Source: Branchiostoma floridae | Lineage: Eukaryota > Chordata > Leptocardii > Amphioxiformes > Branchiostomatidae | Length of the DNA stretch: 64,000 nt | Assembly (NCBI RefSeq): GCF_000003815.2 | Contig: NC_049990.1 | Location: 10,810,186-10,874,185 of the forward strand | Reading direction: 5' to 3' | Part shown: positions 37,251 to 49,900 of the stretch, piece by piece | Layout: every line of letters starts with the position of its first letter | Position numbering within the stretch: position 1 is the stretch's first letter | Program-made: the position numbers and the translations under genes | Notes under the pieces: generated by a model | Told to the model about the DNA's origin: nothing | The model's database searches: none | Seen by the model: the letters and a program-made list of their open reading frames with translations, nothing else

Positions 37251-40200
37251 TCACTCTAACGGACAAAAAGCTCGGAACATGAGCATCCCTTTAGACCTAC
37301 AGGAGATGTTGACGCTCTGGTTGGCCGATACAAACACCACGATCCCACGGGAGAACTTGACCTTGTGTTCGGTGACAGACGCCGTGGTGCCCTCCCCCTC
37401 TCCCTCTATGGTCAGTACGATACTCGCGCTATCCACCGCCTCGAGGGTGTAGGAACAGGGCTGGGCACAGTCCGAGGGAATCTGGGAGTGCAAAAAAATT
37501 TCAGCAAAACTCAGAATTTGGAAAGTTAGCTCAAAGTAATCTCCAAGCAGATGAAAGGACGTGGCTTGGAGGCTATTAGTAAGATAAAATACATTTTATT
37601 TATGGTAGATATATAAGGGGTGCTGTCAGCTAGAACTCACTCACTCACTATCCGGTTTAACGTCTGTTGTTCCCCATCCCTTGGGAGTTAGATGTGCTTA
37701 CACGTAGATGAGGGGGCTTGATGGCATTGTGGATTGTGGATCTAATTGTGAGTAAATTTGAATCCCCATTCATCCCTGGCCAGGAGACGTAGAGGAAATT
37801 TTTTTTGCTGAAGGGGGGGGGGGATCATTACAGGGATTCAATGTATCACCATTCTGTAGAATTTCCCTCATTGCAGCGTGTAGAATTTTAGAGAGTTTTG
37901 TTCAAAATGGGCCATTTTGAGTATTGATGAGGAGCAACAGTCACAAAAGCATCCCTGGTCAATCTAAATTTTATGTATCATTAGATCTAGATGATCTGCT
38001 TCCCTGAATAAGGAGGGGGAGGGGGCATGGTCAGGGCAAGGGGACATAGTGCCCTTGCTCCCCTCTCAAAAAAAAACAACATTAGCAGGTACTTTGATGT
38101 CTTCTAGTTGCGTAATAAGAACTAAAATATCCAAAGATTTACCAACCAGATGACACTATTTGTGGGTGTAGAATTTAACTGCTTTAGACTGCTAATGCTG
38201 CCCAATGTGTCATGAGACACGGCAGGATCTAAGAAGTTTGTTTGAACCTTTAAATGTAGAAGACAAACCTTTGAGACTTTGAAACTATTTGTGGACGTAG
38301 AAAATAAACATTTGATACTTTGAAACTATTTGTGGATGTAGAACACAAACCTTTGAGACTTTGAAACTATTTATGGATGTAGAACACACACCTTTGAGAC
38401 TTTGAAACTAATTGTGGGTGTAGAACACGAACTTTTGAGACTCTGAAACTATTTGTGGGCATAGAACACAAACCTGTATCTTAGCCACAGCAAAGTCAGG
38501 CACAGGAGGGTTGTATATGGAGACTGAGGAGTCTGTGGGGTGGTTCTGGCACTGGAAGATCTGCTGCTGGGGGCTGCTGGGTACGTACTCCAACATCTCA
38601 CACAGTGTGGAGACATCAATGTACTTTGGTGTGAGCCCTGCCCTCACAACATTGTCAGAACACGCCATGCACTCCATGCAGTCTGAAAACATTGAAGGTA
38701 AATGTTGATATCAAAACCTAGAATTCTAAAAACAATTACGAGTTTATTTCACGCTGTCAGAGAGGTAATCGGCATGAAATTACTTGATGTGAACTAAACT
38801 CAAATGCGTGGAAGAAAATGGCGGATGCTGTTTGAAAGTTTAAGCTGCAATCATTTTCTCGTATCAGTTTAATTCTGTTACTTTAAATCAATTGCTCTTT
38901 TTCCCAGTATTTTCACATATTGTACATACATGTACAATGTATTCTACTCTTTCAATGTGATACTTTGTTGCAATATAATGTAATTTCATCATATGTTGCT
39001 AGGTGGCACAACTATGGGACAGTTTGTAGACAATGCAATTGTTCCAAATTTGCCTTATGGTCTCATTGATGTATTACTCCGCGAGTGGGTACCCTAAAAG
39101 AGATCCGAGCCAAAAACTGAACGGCTGCATGGACGCATGTTTTTAGCGGTGAGAAATTCGCTTTTGGCCAGCCGAACTGATATCAAAAGTTAGATTGGTG
39201 AAAGCTTGCTTGTAACTGAAGAAATCAGCAGGTAAAGTTTGACAGCCGCGCGCTAGGTCGGAGGTACACAGTCCTGGGTTCTGCGTGGTGCGGTTGTACG
39301 CTAGCAAGGAAAAAAATGCCTTTTGCTGGGATTGACTGATTGTAGCTTGTAATTGCTATTAACAACAAACCTATGGATTCTAGTCATTGGCAATTTTTTT
39401 CTATTATATAGAGTAAATTTGCTCAACAGAGAATAAAAAATCTGCTGACATTTCATGTAGCTTCATTATAAAGGCGACCAAGTAAAACACGAATTATAAC
39501 ATAGAAGTCTATGGGAAGAGGAAACTCATCAATGAGACCTTATCATCATCACAAATTCTCTTGACATACCAGGCCTTCTTTTCTCTCTGATGCTGCAATG
39601 CTATCTAGACCTGCTAGGTGGCATGACTGCAAAGGCCAGAAACTACAGTGATGGTAGCACATGTAGTGTCTCACCTCCTGACAGATATGCATGGGGCTTG
39701 TTTGGTCCCAGAAACATGGCCTCTCCAGGCTGCAGTCTCATGTGGTTGAGGAAGAAGATGACAAAACAGCCCACATCACCAGGGAACTGGGAGTGGAGCC
39801 GCTGGAACAACTCCTTATTACTGTCGGACATGGCAACATCACCTATATACATGGAAAACAGTATGGGGGAATGAGGCACAAATAGTAATGTTATGAACAT
39901 TCTCATTAACCATGCAAGTAAAAACCTGATTTTCATGACTCATACATTTTGCAAAGTATATTTTCTCACAGAGAGAAGTTGCTAGCCCTTCCCAACATAG
40001 GACTTCATCATCATACATCCCTTCATAAAGACAAGTGCAGCCCCAACTGAAATACCCAAGCCCCTATACAATGTAGCTACATGTACCTAATATTGAACAT
40101 GCAGTCACCAAAGATACAACGAAACTTGAACCAGGAGCTCAACTGTGAGGCTGATACCATTTGAGGTACAAGAACAATTCCCCTCTGTCCAAAGTCTTGC

Positions 40201-43200
40201 GCTGGTGGCCCACATAGTCCAAAATACAGAATATAATATGAAAGACGGATCTGAAAGCTATCATAGCATTTCATCAGAGATTATGCAAATGAAATCCTAA
40301 TTTGCATAAATTTAAGGCTGAGGAAAATCTTTTCCCCAGTTCTGTCTGACCTTGTTTTGCGAGCCTGTCCAGGAGTGAAGACAGCTGCTTGGCTACTGTG
40401 TCCTTGTCACAGGTCATGAGGGCAGTGAAGCACCTCTGCATGGCCCGGGACACCTGGTCTGGCTGGCCGGAGGACTGGGCGGTCATCAGGGCCTCTGCGG
40501 CCTCTGACCCGACTACAGCCTGGAACTCTGCAACACCTGAGGAACAGATAAACAGTTACCTACAAATGTACTCAGAATTCCTTGAACAACATTTAAAAGT
40601 TAGATCTTTTATGGAATTATCGTTGAGTCCTATTCTCAAGCTCAAACTTACCTGGAGTAAAAATAATAAAAATCTACATACTAGATCAGTAGACACTCAC
40701 ACATTTTCTTTAAGAGGGAAATGTTTGCAGTCGCTTTATTCTCACCTTTTTGAATTGTGACCCCTTCACTTAAACTTAGTTAAAACCATACTAAAAACTC
40801 TGTGTTCTATGCCCTTGATTAAACCACATTGTCAAAATTTTAAACACAACAAACACTCCGGATCCATTTTCTCCTATTTGCAAAATTAACCTGAGTCTAA
40901 AATGTGTATCCGTCAATCAGTTCAATTACTGTTTCCAAGAACTGTTAGTGCAACATCACTGAAAACTTCAATCAATGCTGCAAGTTAAATTGGCAAAATT
41001 AGGCATGACAAGAGATTCAATGTAATATAAGTTTAGCCAGCCACAAATGCTGCCTATAATATCAGTACCTTTCAGGAAGCCAACAATTTCTTCGAGTGGT
41101 CTGAATCCACAAAGACCTTCGAATGGAGTGAGAGCGATGGCCATCTCAGGCTTGTGGTTAGGGTCAGGGTACTTGTCAGGCCTAGCTGCATGCAGTTCTT
41201 CAGCATGTTGCTAGGGGAAGAAAGACGAGAAATTGTGATATCATAAATCACAACACAGTTAGAGATGGCAAACTTCACACCATATCCAGAAACTGAAATG
41301 GTTGGCCATGGTTTTAAAATCAATATGGGATTTGGAGAACATAAACTGTTTGCTAAATCATCACAATTGGATTAACCGGAATTCTAGACTCAGACTTCAT
41401 TGGCTATCTGGCCCAATTGCTCTGGACACAAGACAGTTCATGAACGAGTTGCGCCAGCAATGGATCAAAATTTTCAGTAGTTGGTATTGCCCCCAGCCTA
41501 GCTAGGAGAAGGTTTTTAACCTTTGATTTCATTGCTGACGTCACACATGCATCGAGCCTCACATTCAGAGCAGATAGATAAAGACATAGGACTGAGCAAT
41601 TCAGTTGAAAATTGGAAGCTCACCTGTGTTGGTTATACACGGATCAAATATTCAACGACCACTGTCACCTTCTTCAGGATCAATACTGATTACCAATCAT
41701 TGATCTGTGAATACCTTTGTGTTGGAAGCTAGTTTAGCAATTGTACTATAAGCCCAACCATCCATAATGTAATCTACCAACTCAGATACAGTAAACTTTT
41801 CATGCTATTATAAAGTTGGGATGTTTACTAGTACCTTAGCTGGATGGGCCTGTATAGACAATGATGTGTTGACTGACAGGACCTTGAAGAGGAAAGGCAG
41901 CTGTTTGTCAAACTTGTGTAGCACCTTCTCCCCCAGTGCAGCAGGGTTGTCCTGTACCCACTGTGCCAGGGATGTGTCAGCCATACCAGGGGACACAATG
42001 GTACTGGGGCCCTTGGGATGGGTCCCCATCCATAGCTGCAAGACAAAAAGGATATCTTAGGATCATCTTGTTCAAGAAAGTCATGATCATAGGTAGCCTG
42101 GGTACCATATGGAAAGTAGTTTGCTCCGGCATTCATTACATACTATATATACAGTCGCTTCTAGCTCTGACACTATATGTATTGTTTCTGAACTTTCTCT
42201 CTCTGCTGTTCCGTCTGGGATCCTTGACCATCTTAACATTTGGAATCGTCCACATTTTAGATGAGGGCTCGTTCGAACCGGTGTTCCAACAGCGGAAAAT
42301 CCCTATGTCCCCTTGCGCATGCAGGCGCTGGCCTGTTGTCATCAACGAGTGCTCTAGAACCCATTCCTTAATTCGCTCATAAACTGACGTTACCACCAAG
42401 AGGTTTGAATGTGCAGGTCTCCGGATAGTATACGTAGAAGCGAACAGGTTTCCTGCGTGTGGGATTCCTGCTTTGTAAATGGTTGCTTTGTATACTTCCC
42501 CTGTTTTAGTGGAAAAGTGTCTCCTGTCATATAACATATGTAGGCTAAGGGTTTCCTTATAATCTGTTGCTGTATTGGTCAAGTAAAATTTGTGTTGCTT
42601 CTTAGTCTGCTTCCAAAGCAGTATAGTACTGTATTTAAAGTTCTCAGTGGTATTATACCAACATGACTGACCTCTGCATAGGTGGCACTGTTGTCGATGA
42701 CAAAGTTGGGATCACTGCTGGCACTCAGCTTCGCCACCTCACTGTCAGGACCCACCTTCCCCCAGGCATACTGCTGCACAGCACACTTCAATGGGAATAC
42801 TGAGGGGGGGGGGGGGATATGTCAATACCGTTTATGATCATCATAGGGGGTAATAAACCCTTTCACAGAGATCAGATACTACTAATGTAGAAGTTTTTCG
42901 GGACCATTACCTTTGACAAATTACATAGAATTGCTGTCATCGCACATACGTCTTGATCTCTGTGAAAGGGCTTATAAACAAATACATTTGTATATGTAAG
43001 TTTACTTGTGTACAAAATGAAAGAGTGAAAGAAAGAAAAGAAAGCAAGAAAAAGAAAGGATAAAAAAAGTTCTGAACTTTTCTCTCAAGTGAATCAGGTG
43101 TGATATTGAACACTCACATGAATCATTTATCAGATGAATGTTTCAATCACACCATATCTATACATAACTTTTAGCTCAGATCATAAATTATCTACACAGA

Positions 43201-43458
43201 CCTTTTCAACCGACCTTGATCTTTGTTCACTCTATAATTTTCCAAAGGTCGAATCAATCAACACAATGCCCCTCCCCCACCCAAACTTTACCCCTGCTCC
43301 TGTACATATGCTCTAAGTCTTCCTGGTTTTACCATTTCAGAAATTGCATATTCCAGTAGTGGCATGCGTGATTTTCCAAGACGCAGAAAATTGAGGAACA
43401 AACTTGCAGTAAGTGAGTAAGACTAAGAGAAAGAAATCTCACCCAAAGCACTAGACAT
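37251..43458 (-). CDS. MPI: Mannose-6-phosphate isomerase (type I), complete
   Basis: It interconverts fructose-6-phosphate and mannose-6-phosphate in the cytosol, feeding GDP-mannose for glycosylation. Eight coding exons, 5' to 3': 43458-43443, 42799-42672, 42035-41835, 41210-41069, 40536-40351, 39842-39675, 38682-38474, 37481-37251. They join in phase to 1281 nt, 426 aa (the human enzyme has 423). The start gives [20 protein letters not shown], the family's N-terminal motif. Zinc ligands are all present: Gln110 and His112 in SIQAHPAK, Glu137 in [12 protein letters not shown], His275 in [10 protein letters not shown]. Arg294 in [11 protein letters not shown] is the catalytic arginine. Each is one position lower than in human. 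The gene is divergent from ENOX. The 16-nt first coding exon was chosen because it gives the only Met in phase with a good donor. Confidence 0.95.
38262..38474 (-). repeat. 41-bp tandem repeat touching an MPI splice donor
   Basis: About five imperfect units of CTTTGAGACTTTGAAACTAT + TTGTGGATGTAGAACACAAAC (plus strand) sit in MPI intron 7. The last unit runs up to the 5' splice site of coding exon 7, so the donor GTTTGTGTTC is itself the repeat-unit sequence. Confidence 0.82.
39055..39543. mobile_element. Putative MITE in MPI intron 6
   Basis: GGTCTCATTGATG (39059-39071) and CATCAATGAGACC (39527-39539) are perfect inverted repeats bounding about 490 bp. The interior is CpG-richer than the host intron, with no coding frame. 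Confidence 0.6.
42136..42582 (-). other. Unexplained 148-codon frame in MPI intron 2
   Basis: This is an open minus-strand frame, the same strand as MPI, between coding exons 2 and 3, in DNA that is GC-richer than the rest of the intron. The peptide is non-repetitive and I do not recognise it. It lacks MPI similarity, and human MPI has nothing at this position, so it is not an MPI exon. It could be an inserted coding fragment or a chance frame. Confidence 0.22.
42851..42976. mobile_element. Small MITE in MPI intron 1
   Basis: AATAAACCCTTTCACAGAGA at the left and TCTCTGTGAAAGGGCTTAT at the right are inverted repeats with one or two mismatches, giving a roughly 126-bp hairpin-forming element. 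Confidence 0.65.
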
Positions 43459-43933
43459 CTTCTGCTGAGCACGTCGTATTTCTGACCTTTGACCGGGCAA
43501 GTCTATTCTAACGAAAGGGAGAAATACCAATAATTTTAGACATATAGTATAATGATTCCAGTTGAAATGGATTGCAAAAACCATATCAAAATGATATATT
43601 TACTATTAATGATACTAATATTGTGGTATTTAACATGGTTTACCGTTATTTAACAAACTTTTTAATCCAATATGAGAACACCCTTATTCAGAATGTATCA
43701 GTCCATAATCCCATTGCGCCCTGAAAAGTGGAACCATCGGCGATTTTCTTCTGTCGTTTGGCAAGATTTTTGCCGTTTATTTGAGCTCGTATGCAATTTC
43801 GCAATGCTCTAACGGATAAATAACCTAGTCGTGATACAATTTTGTACTAATAGTGCGCTTTTCTGAGGAATTTTGAGTGTCATTTTTGCTGACGAAAGTT
43901 GAGAAAGTGTGGTCAGATTTTTGGTGAAAGAAG
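43459..43933. promoter_or_regulatory. Divergent promoter shared by MPI and ENOX
   Basis: Only 475 bp separate the two start codons on opposite strands. No TATA box is evident near either start. AAGATGGCGGC at 43931-43941 overlaps the ENOX ATG and matches the YY1 site found at many metazoan TATA-less promoters. Transcription starts cannot be placed from sequence alone. Confidence 0.7.
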
Positions 43934-46900
43934 ATGGCGGCCCCTCCTCCCATGGCGCCTTTCAACATGAACCAGGTTCAGTTCAGACCGCCTATGGACA
44001 ACATGGGGAACGTACCCATGTCTAACGTAGGGATGGGACCAGGTAAGGATTCTTTACAGAAGTGGGGACGGTTTTTTAAAGGCTCACATAATTCGATAGA
44101 CAACGGGTACGTTTGATTATCACCCCCAGGCCTCTTTGTTCCCTCTCCACGCTGTATCAAGAAGAGGATAAGAGTATAATACATGTATGTTATAGGATAG
44201 AGTAGACTAGATTTTTCGGCCAGATAGAAGATTTCAGCTCCAGTTTTGGCCGCTGTTCAGTTGTATATCATGTAGGGGTACCCTTTACTGTAAGGAAGAA
44301 AATTACAACTGTACAGTACATAACAGTGGGGTTCAACTGTTCAAGTGCCGCCAAACTGACCATGCCAAAGGGTAGGACATTTGCCGTTTTGGCGTAGTGG
44401 TTAGGGCATTGGGAGCTGACAGCCCGGGTTCAGTGCAAGTTAGAATCCCAGGAGCCAGCAGACCGTTAGCCTGGTAACCATACCATAGGGTGCTTGCCTT
44501 TATGATAAAGAGATAAAGTTTATCTCTCCCATAACAGTGGGGGTCAAGTGCTGCCAAACTGACAACGTCAACAGCTCTGAGCTTTTGGCATTGTGGTTTG
44601 CACATTAGATTTGTGATCCGGCTGCCCGGTTTCAGTGCGGGTTCGAATCCCGGGAGTCAGGATATTGCTTCTTTCTGTTGCTCCTTGGCCCTCTAGTTGT
44701 TTCACTGTGAGGGTAGCCGGCCCATCCAATTAATTACTGCAAAAGGCAGACAGACTGACAGAAGCAGGTCAATGCTTAGCACACTAGGCCGGGTAAAGAA
44801 CCTCAAAGCCGACCGGATAATGTCATTATTAATGATGACCAGGTTTATAGGAGACTGTTTCTACTCGCCCCAAGTTTTGCAGCAGCACCAAAATTTCACA
44901 CATTAGTGTTTTGTAGTACCACTAAATATACAAATCAAGGGCTTAGGTGTTGATAAGCGAGGAAAATTGCAGGTTTCTACCTGTTTTACCATGTAACGTC
45001 CTTGGTTTTACCAACAATTTTGGGTATTTGCCTGCAAATTGTAGATTGCAGGTGACTATTTCACACCCAGAGATGGTTTGATTGAAAAATGTGACAAAGC
45101 AAAATTCTTAACCTTTAGTATTTTACAGTACTGTCATTTTAAAGGGGCATTTTAAAACCTAAATTTAAGGTGGCATTTTTGAAGTGATGTAAACTTAATA
45201 AAAGACCAGTGTTTCTATTATTGCGTATATGACAATGCTACCACATCAATTTGAACACACCATTTTCTCATTGTGAAATTAGATCGCTTCAAACTTAAAT
45301 TTAATTTTTATGGCCTGTAAAAAGATCAAAATTGAAGAGAGTATGTTATGATATGCAGAGATTGCAATGGTCCTAAAAAATAATGTTTTCAGATTTTCTT
45401 ATGGTGACGTTTTTAAAGACATTCAAATGTAAATTGTACATCATTTGAATGTAACTATATATACATGTTGGTCACAAATTGTGTAACCTCCAAATGCAGA
45501 AGAACTGAGTGAAACATGTAAACGTCAAATAATCTGATTTATCATTTTGGATTGTTTATTTATTCCTTACCTAGACCCAGCCCACAACAATGAACCCCTA
45601 CAGTTCAACACCAGCAAAGGTAAACCACCCCAAGCTTCCCCATCACCACCGGTGGAGGACATGGATCTCAGGCTACAGAAGAAAGGGAAGAAAGGCAATG
45701 GGCATCATGGCAACATGGCACCAGGAGGTCAGTTCATGTTGTTCATTTTGTCACTTTGTACAAGTTTCATGAGAAGATGCAGTGTACACTGTCTAGCCAT
45801 ACAATTATGCTCCATTGTGATATGTTACTTATATGCCATAGATTATTGATATGATGTAATAACATAGCAAAATTGATATACCAACAGCATGATAATCATT
45901 GTTTATTTGACAAAGTTATATGTTCACTGAACTCTAGTAAATTTTCTGATGGTGGAATTATCATCATGAGTGTACACTTGGTATCATCACCATCATCATC
46001 ATACTTGGTACAATTGTACAAAATCAACAAGTGTACTGCTACTTAACATATTATTACTGTATACCCTGATATGTTTGGTGACTCTCCACTATTTATTCAT
46101 AACACCACAATTTGAACAAACATTATTTCCTATGAAAATTTATGAATAGGTTAGCAAGCAAAAGTATTGAGCCAGTGGTCACTACAGAAGATGGTACTCA
46201 GGCTAGAATTGTTGCAACCACAAAGTCAAAACAGCAAAATTGAGTCCACACAAAAATAAGGGAACTTGCACTACAAGATTTAAAGTTACCTGTAACAGGT
46301 AGACTTGCATCAAAGCGTTAAATCAAAGTTTGAATATCTTTTTGTTTATTCCTATTGCCCAGATATGATGGGACTGGACCCCAACCAGCTGAACATGGGT
46401 ATGATGGGGCAGGGCATGATGGGAGACTGGAACCAGGCAGCCTGGGGTTTGGGGATGTTACACAGTCCCAACTCAGGGGGACCTGGTGGGAACATGGGGC
46501 AAGGTGGCATGGACCCTAACATCATGCAGGAAGTAATGACTAGTGTTATTTATACTGATATTGACCCTTACCTTGCTAAGTTAGCCTTCAGTGATTGATT
46601 TTTGTACTACCTGTAACAAACAGCAGTTGGGAAGTTTTGGTGAGTGTTATGAACACTGAATAACCAAGGTACTTGTATGTAAAATCTCAGCTGAGGTTTC
46701 GGTTACACCTTCCTTGGCTTAGGGTAGTTCTGAGCATTTCTATTTTGTGCTGATTACAATGCAGTATTGCTGTACATATAAACTTGAAGTTACTATTTGC
46801 ATGAAAGGTCAATATTGTCCAGTAGCAATTAAGAAGACCAAAGAATTGTCTATATAAAGAGAGAGGGAGATAGACAGAGAAAGAGAGAGAGAGAGAGAAA

Positions 46901-49900
46901 AATTGAAAGTGAATAACCTTGTTTTCCGGCAATTTCTCAACCTGATGAAATTATTTATCCAACACTGATTGAAAGTTTCTTGTGTTTATCTGTAGGGTAT
47001 GAACCAGTTTGGCATGATGGACCCCCAGTTTGCTGGCTTCATGGGGGGTATGATGCCCCCACCCCCTCCTCCTGATCTGCAGAGGGAGATTATTGAGCTG
47101 AAGAGTTGTACCTTGTTTCCACCCATGCCAGGTAACAGAAATAGTGCACTTGTATGCATGCATGTACATATGTCTGTGATCCATAAAGTCTAAATGTCTT
47201 TCTGTATCAGTCTATACTTCTTCAGAGTAACACATCGGCTTCACAGTGCGGCAGCAGCTGGTTATATTACAGTAGACTCAGACTGACCATACAGAGGAGA
47301 GACATTTTAATGTTCACAGTTACAAGTTACAGGTCATCTAGGGCAAGTTAACTCATTTGTTGTTCAAGTTTTGCAGAGATATTGTTTTGTTGTACATGGA
47401 TGTATTTAATCATGCAGAATTCTCATGGCTATCTGTGTTGATATTTTCATTTCTCAAAAGGCATGCCACCACCGACCACCCGCGAGCGCCCGCCAGGCTG
47501 TCGGACCGTGTTTGTCGGAGGCATGCCGGAGAGCATGACGGAGGACATTATTCAGGAGGTGTTTGAGCGCTGCGGAGGCATCATCAGCATCCGTATGAGC
47601 AAACGGAACTTCTGCCATATCCGCTTTGACGACCCAGGAGTTGTAGACAGGGCTATAGCTTTATCAGGTAATATTGTGTTGCTTATCATGTTTTTGTTTT
47701 TTTACTGTTTGCCTTCATATTACTTTTGCCCCATTTCTTCTTCACCAAGCAAACAAGGTCATTGACCTGGACCAGATGGCCATCACCCTGGTTACTGGAG
47801 GTGTTGCAGACACCCAGTGGTTTAATGATTACAATTTGTAGTAAGTGGTAGGACAGAGCTAGAGGGGCTGGTTAGAATATGAAATGTGTTTGACTGAGTA
47901 AGAATAATCAGAGCAGTAGTCTGTTAGGCTAGGCTATGTGAAGGTAAACATTATGTATTTGTACCATTCATCTTAAATGTTTGCCTCCTTCATTCCTTCT
48001 CTCTGTAATTCTGTGTTATTGTTTTATACAACTGTGAGAGTCCTGTACAGCATTTTTGTAAAGACGTGTTTTCTTAATCAGGTTATAGAATCCGCCTTGG
48101 CCAGAGCAGCGACCCAATGAACATGGGCCGCCTGCACGTGGACTACGCCCAGGCCCGTGACGACCAGTACGAGTGGGAGTGCATCCAGCGCCGCATGCAG
48201 CGAGAGGAGCGCCACAGACGCAGGGTGGAGGAGATGAGGATGAGGCCCCCCTCCCCACCCCCCGTCACACACTTCTCAGACCACGAGTGCCAGATACTTG
48301 CTGACAAGCTGAAAGGTAATGTCATGAAAGTTCACTCGTTGGTACACTCGTGCGCCTAGTTATTTGAGTAGGGTTATATATGTGAAGCTATTTAGTACAT
48401 TTATTCAGCATATTCTTGACCTTATGGTGTCAGAAAAAAATTATAAAACCTGTGTTGTACTACCTTAAGTATTTAAGATTTTGAGGATAGCTGTTAGAAC
48501 ATACGATTCAAGCTCAGATAAGAGTTAGTTAGGTTGGAATATATTGGGTTTAACTTTTGCTGATATTGTGATTATCTATGTATGTTGTGTGCTCAATTTT
48601 CTTCCTATCCAACTAGACATGTAATACAAGTAAGTCTATAGGCAAGGTGCAAAGAGTGAATTTCAATCCCTTTCCTTTACTAGCCGATGACACGTTCTCG
48701 CCGGCAACCCAACAACTCATCACATGGCTGGAGCGAGGTGACTGCAACAAACGCACTGCCAACAACTTCTACAGTATGATCCAGTCTGTCAACAGCCACG
48801 TGCGCCGCCTGATGAACGAACGCCAACAGTATGACGACGAGTTCGAAAACGCCCACAGGGTCCACAAGGGCCGCCTCACGGGCCTCCTGTTACAATGTAA
48901 GTGCTCGTTACCTTGTGTCAGAAGGGCTCAAAGGACGACGGTTTAGGACATAGCCTGCAACATCGGGTAACAGTTGAGGTTTTTCCTTTATGGTACACCT
49001 GTAGATTATTGTGAAGTCCAGCCAATATCTCTATAGAGCTGTATTGATGCACATATTGGCTTCAAACACGATGTATGGTATGAGTCGTATGGTATACATG
49101 TGAGTATTACAGTGTGAGTGGTGAAAAATTGCCAGCTTGATACATGTTTGTTTTATGTGCTAGCCAACACAGACAGCAATGGTCAGTGCATTGTGATGAT
49201 TCTGTGCTAACTTGAGCTACTGGATCCGCCTGTCAGAAGAGCAGTCGAACACCACAGAGTTTCTTGAATAAGCAGGAAAGGCATCATAGTAGTTACAGAA
49301 GGGAAAGCTGATAACCACTGCTTGTGTATGTACTTTCATTCATACCTTCATAATGTTTGAAAAAAGCAGAACAAAACAGATGCTTTTAAAGAAAGATGCT
49401 ATGTTGCTGAATACTCTTATTATATTGAAGTACTACAAATATTGTACAGGTATGAAGCAAGGTACATTTACTGAGCAGTACCAGGTTGTGGGATCGGTGA
49501 CAATTGCAGACTGGGTTTGTAACTCACCAAAAGATTTTGCACACAGAAACTCTCTACGGCTAGTTCTGACCGATGGATGCCCGAGGTTGCAGACCAGGAC
49601 TGGTAAAACAATCCCCATTCTGTGGCTCTGTCCGCCACACTTCTAACCTAATGCCATTGCTTTGGTAGAGCAGCAAAATCATCCGGTGACATCAGGCGAT
49701 ATACGAACTACGTTTCAGGAGGTAAAAAAAAAAGCAGTATTAAGGAAGCCTGTGCTATTCACATCTCCATTGAATCTTTTTTAACACTCAGATTCTGTAA
49801 ATTTGTTTATTTTTGGAGGATTTAAGGAACGGAAAGGAGGTATTTACAGTACTTTGAGTTTTGGATTAAAACAAAACTGCATAACAAGCACAAAGCACAT

